Assembly: GCA_043764015.1 (NCBI GenBank)
Contig: JAYUKY010000038.1
Span: 1-16,487, forward strand
DNA length: 16,487 nt
Direction: 5' to 3'
Source: JANYGM01 sp043764015
Lineage (GTDB): Bacteria > Bacteroidota > Bacteroidia > Cytophagales > Thermonemataceae
Every line of letters begins with the position of its first letter. Within the stretch, counting starts at the first letter, position 1. The translations under genes were made by a program, and so were the position numbers. The notes beneath the pieces were generated by a model, which was not told the DNA's origin, made no database searches, and worked only from the letters and a program-made list of their open reading frames with translations. Positions 14,162-16,487 of this stretch are shown here, one piece after another.

Positions 14162-14286
14162 TTTTATAGATGATTTTTGGTAAAACACTTCACAAATAAA
14201 CTACTATTCTTTGTAATCTCAAAAAAAAAGTTGTTTTTATTTGTTTTTTTTAGATTTATATTTATTAACTTGTTGATTACTAAATA

Positions 14287-14316
14287 ATTGTGAATTATAA
14301 TCAATTATGAATTATA
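14287..14316. repeat. Short AATT-rich repeat in the acpP-nqrF intergenic region
   Basis: AATTGTG, AATTATA, AATTATG and AATTATA words occur in a row, a diverged version of the heptamer arrays near fabF. The rest of the 411-base gap (14162-14572) holds the two candidate promoters listed separately and poly-A/poly-T tracts; no gene is seen. Confidence 0.4.
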
Positions 14317-14329
14317 ACTAAACGATGCG

Positions 14330-14337
14330 CAAATATA
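14330..14337 (-). promoter_or_regulatory. Candidate -7 box for acpP-fabF-rnc
   Basis: The minus strand reads TATATTTG, a perfect match to TAnnTTTG, about 170 bases before the acpP start codon. No TTG is found at the proper -33 distance. If used, it gives a long AT-rich leader containing the repeat-like words. Confidence 0.35.
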
Positions 14338-14503
14338 GTAGATTATTATGAATTTAAGAAAAAATATTTTTTCTTTTTATTTTAAATGTACAAATTATTT
14401 TCTAAAGTTTGGAAAAATTTTTGTCTAGCTCCAACCCAATTTTATTTAGTATGGTTTTTCTCAAAAATATTTCATTTTTCTAACAATTTTTTCAAACAAC
14501 TTG

Positions 14504-14533
14504 TTGAAAAGTAGGTATTTTTCAATATATTTG
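14504..14533 (+). promoter_or_regulatory. nqrF promoter (-33 TTG, -7 TATATTTG)
   Basis: TTG at 14504-14506 and TATATTTG at 14526-14533 are 19 bases apart, matching the Bacteroidota promoter (TTG, 17-23 bases, TAnnTTTG). The -7 box ends 39 bases before the nqrF ATG. This supports separate transcription of nqrF. Confidence 0.65.
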
Positions 14534-14572
14534 CAAAAAAAACATTAAAGATAACTTAAACAAAACAAAAAA

Positions 14573-15883
14573 ATGACAGAAATTATTATTGCTTCTGCTG
14601 TTGCTTTTACCGTAGTGATACTTTTGCTAGTAGCTTTGCTACTTTTCGCACAAGCAAAACTCGTTTCTAGTGGAGATGTACGCATTTTTATCAACGGAGA
14701 TAGAGAAAATCCGCTAATTGTGTCGGCTGGCTCTACTTTGCTAAGTACGCTTGCTGGCTCAGACAAAAAAATATTTTTACCTTCTGCCTGCGGTGGCGGT
14801 GGTACTTGCGCTATGTGTAAGTGTCAGGTGCTTTCTGGTGGTGGAGATGTACTTCCTACAGAAGTTGGGCAACTTTCTCGTAAAGAAAAAGAAGACCACG
14901 TACGTCTTTCTTGTCAAGTGAAAGTAAAACAAGATATGGAAATTAGAATTCCAGATGAGATTTTTGGTATTAAAAAATGGGAGTGTGAGGTGGTTTCTAA
15001 CTATAATGTAGCTACTTTTATCAAAGAATTTGTCGTAAAATTGCCAGAAGGTGAAACTTTACATTTTGAATCAGGTGGATACATTCAAATAGACGTTCCT
15101 AAGATTACAGTGAATTTCAAGGATATGGATATCAAACCACACCCTTCTGACCCACTTGGTGCAGATAAATTTAAGGCAGATTGGGATAGTATGGGACTTT
15201 GGAGCTTGAAAATGGTTAATCCAGAAGAGCAATTTAGGGCTTATTCTATGGCTAATCACCCTGCAGAAGGAAATATAGTAATGCTAAATATTCGTATTGC
15301 AACGCCTCCTTTTGATAGAGTAAATAAAAAATGGATGGATATCAACCCTGGTATTTGCTCTTCTTACGTTTTTGGTTCAAAACCTGGTGATAAAGTAACA
15401 ATATCAGGTCCTTATGGTGAGTTCCATATCAATCCAACACAAAGAGAAATGATTTATATTGGTGGTGGCGCAGGAATGGCACCATTACGCTCTCATATAT
15501 TTCATTTATTTCATACAATGAAAACAGACCGTAAAGTTTCTTTTTGGTATGGTGGACGCTCACGCAAGGAGCTTTTTTATACAGAAATGTTTAGAGATAT
15601 TGAAAAAGATTTCCCTAATTTCCGCTATCACGTGGCACTTTCTGATGCAACGCCAGAAGATAAATGGCAAATTGCTACTTCTTTGGAAGACAGACAAGCA
15701 GACGGTTACACAGGTTTTGTACACAATGTTTTGCTACAAAATTACCTTTCTAAGCAAGCAGAACCAGACGAAATAGAATATTATTTGTGTGGACCTCCAA
15801 TGATGAACGCTGCCGTTCTCAAAATGTTAGATGATTTGGGCGTGCCAAAAGAAAATATCCGTTTTGATGATTTTGGTGGATAA
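14573..15883 (+). CDS. nqrF: Na+-translocating NADH:quinone reductase subunit F
   Basis: NqrF is the NADH-oxidising entry subunit of the six-subunit sodium pump NqrA-F. The 436-residue protein has one N-terminal membrane helix (about 5-27), a ferredoxin-type 2Fe-2S domain with ligands Cys73, Cys79, Cys82 and Cys114 (CGGGGTCAMC motif), an FAD domain with RAYSMAN at 222-228, and an NADH domain with GGGAGMAPLRSHIF (297-310), YLCGPPMMNAA and the terminal DDFGG. It is slightly longer than Vibrio NqrF (about 408) through insertions near 184-215, 250-257 and 366-377. Unusually, nqrA-E do not precede it: the upstream gene is the divergent acpP, and nqrF has its own promoter and terminator. The partners must be elsewhere. 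Confidence 0.95.
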   Translation: MTEIIIASAVAFTVVILLLVALLLFAQAKLVSSGDVRIFINGDRENPLIVSAGSTLLSTLAGSDKKIFLPSACGGGGTCAMCKCQVLSGGGDVLPTEVGQLSRKEKEDHVRLSCQVKVKQDMEIRIPDEIFGIKKWECEVVSNYNVATFIKEFVVKLPEGETLHFESGGYIQIDVPKITVNFKDMDIKPHPSDPLGADKFKADWDSMGLWSLKMVNPEEQFRAYSMANHPAEGNIVMLNIRIATPPFDRVNKKWMDINPGICSSYVFGSKPGDKVTISGPYGEFHINPTQREMIYIGGGAGMAPLRSHIFHLFHTMKTDRKVSFWYGGRSRKELFYTEMFRDIEKDFPNFRYHVALSDATPEDKWQIATSLEDRQADGYTGFVHNVLLQNYLSKQAEPDEIEYYLCGPPMMNAAVLKMLDDLGVPKENIRFDDFGG

Positions 15884-15909
15884 TCCTTTTATTATCAATT
15901 CTTTAAAAC

Positions 15910-15950
15910 AAATCCCTTGAAAATTTTATTTTATATTTTTCAAGGGATTT
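15910..15950 (+). terminator. Intrinsic terminator after nqrF
   Basis: AAATCCCTTGAAAA (15910-15923) pairs perfectly with TTTTCAAGGGATTT (15937-15950), a 14-bp stem with a 13-nt loop, 27 bases after the stop codon and followed by T-rich sequence. Confidence 0.8.
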
Positions 15951-16094
15951 ATTTTAAATCTTACTGGAAAAAATTACAAAATTATTCCTTTTAATTTGTT
16001 AATATTTTTAGTGGATGTAATATATTGTATATCAGTTATTTACATCTTGAATTATTTGCAAAAGGTCTATTTAAAACCTATATTAAAAAATGCT
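15951..16094. other. AT-rich spacer without a recognised gene
   Basis: Between the nqrF terminator and repeat copy B I see only AT-rich sequence. A 77-codon frame starting at 16025 runs through repeat B and is judged spurious. Confidence 0.5.
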
Positions 16095-16216
16095 TTTGTT
16101 GGTGTTTTAGCGTAGCAACACCAACAAAGAACTGCAACAAACAATGTATTTTTTGTTTGTGCGTATTATTCTACGTAATTCGTTGTTGGTGTCGCTGCGC
16201 TAAAACACCAAACAAC
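16095..16216. repeat. Hairpin-ended repeat element, copy B
   Basis: A 122-bp element of the same family as 6030-6147. The left hairpin has a perfect 12-bp stem (16095-16106 with 16117-16128); the right hairpin pairs 16182-16192 with 16205-16216 with one bulged base. The two ends are also inverted repeats of each other: TTGGTGTTTTAGCG (16099-16112) is fully complementary to 16198-16211. The core shares ACAAACAATGTATT (16137-16150) and TTGTGCG (16157-16163) with copy A, 13 of 14 and 7 of 7 identical. The hairpin sequences differ between A and B while GGTG and CACC stay paired. Confidence 0.7.
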
Positions 16217-16277
16217 GGCGGTTCTTTTGATACCTTTTGCAGAAAAATAATAATATAACTAACTGATTATAAAAGTA

Positions 16278-16487
16278 TTATATTCTATTTCTTAACAACA
16301 AATTAAGGGAGAGATTTAGCCCACTAATCAGGGAAGAAGAAATACCATAAGATGGTGTAATTCTGCTGTAATTGTAAACAGGTGGTCCACCATAAGTTGG
16401 TTGTATCATTGCACACTCTTCTTTTGTTAGTCCGCTTGTCAGTACCCAGTTATCAATCATTGGGTCGTTCATTGATAAAAGTTCTTT
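16278..16487 (-). CDS. C-terminal end of an unidentified protein, cut by the window edge
   Basis: The minus-strand frame is open from the window edge to a TAA at 16278-16280, giving 69 codons. There is a Met at 16470-16472, but the codons before it (KELLS) are also open, so the true start is probably outside. The readable piece, MNDPMIDNWVLTSGLTKEE followed by CAMIQPTYGGPP, has the composition of real protein, and the tail is Leu/Ser-rich. I do not recognise the family. A tail with repeated Leu-Asn-Leu could be a helix or a beta segment; no function is claimed. Confidence 0.45.
   Translation of the reverse strand, partial: KELLSMNDPMIDNWVLTSGLTKEECAMIQPTYGGPPVYNYSRITPSYGISSSLISGLNLSLNLLLRNRI

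Noticed and set aside
14162..14188. Nine-codon upstream extension of acpP
   Set aside because: AcpP normally starts at MSE; the 78-residue length and Ser37 position fit the family without the extension.
16025..16258. Plus-strand 77-codon frame with many Cys residues
   Set aside because: It is a reading of repeat element B, including its hairpins; the Cys-rich composition comes from TGT/TGC in the repeat.

Overview
The window looks like a chromosomal segment of a member of the Bacteroidota. The reasons are low G+C, Bacteroidota-type promoter boxes (TAnnTTTG at -7) with weak ribosome binding sites, an F-type ATPase subunit a with a His-rich periplasmic extension, the acpP-fabF-rnc gene order, a Na+-NQR NqrF subunit, and a DUF3471-like tail on a serine hydrolase. 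NqrF suggests a marine or salt-exposed lifestyle. A Cytophagales relative (Bernardetia/Flexibacter type) is my guess only.

Layout. 1-965: a mostly empty leader, then a small duplicated lipoprotein gene. 987-1029: a perfect hairpin terminator shared with the convergent ATPase genes. 1057-2954 (minus strand): atpE, atpB and an AtpI-like membrane protein, an F0-only cluster without atpF/H/A/G. 3234-5972 (plus): a large protein built from about 15 repeats of 22-29 residues, followed closely by a Kir-type potassium channel. 5973-9524: an accessory region. It holds a hairpin-ended repeat (A), a truncated LytTR DNA-binding domain, a tandem 22-bp repeat, a class C beta-lactamase-like serine hydrolase, an attC-like inverted-repeat site, an anchored alpha/beta hydrolase and a second kind of hairpin-ended inverted repeat (C). 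9525-11480: a rhomboid protease (minus) divergent from a MacB/FtsX-type ABC permease (plus). 11560-14161 (minus): rnc, fabF and acpP, separated by AATT-rich heptamer repeats. 14573-15883 (plus): nqrF alone, with its own promoter and terminator. 16095-16216: a second copy (B) of the hairpin-ended repeat family. 16278-16487: the end of an unidentified gene running off the edge.

How the genes fit together. Energy metabolism is represented by a proton-type ATPase c ring and by the NADH-oxidising subunit of a sodium pump, which implies that both ion gradients are used. Fatty acid synthesis (AcpP, FabF) is linked with RNase III. The most interesting part is the accessory stretch. The serine hydrolase gene is bracketed by complementary boxes, GTTGGTGGC upstream and GCCACTAAC downstream. 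The downstream box starts a long imperfect hairpin that ends in GTTATGTGC just before the next gene. This is the layout expected of integron-type gene cassettes, although no integrase is in view and the boxes are not canonical. Two members of a hairpin-ended repeat family (A and B) and a third, covarying element (C) show repeated invasion of intergenic DNA; element A lies where the front of the LytTR gene is missing.

No tRNA, rRNA, CRISPR array, transposase or recombinase gene was seen.
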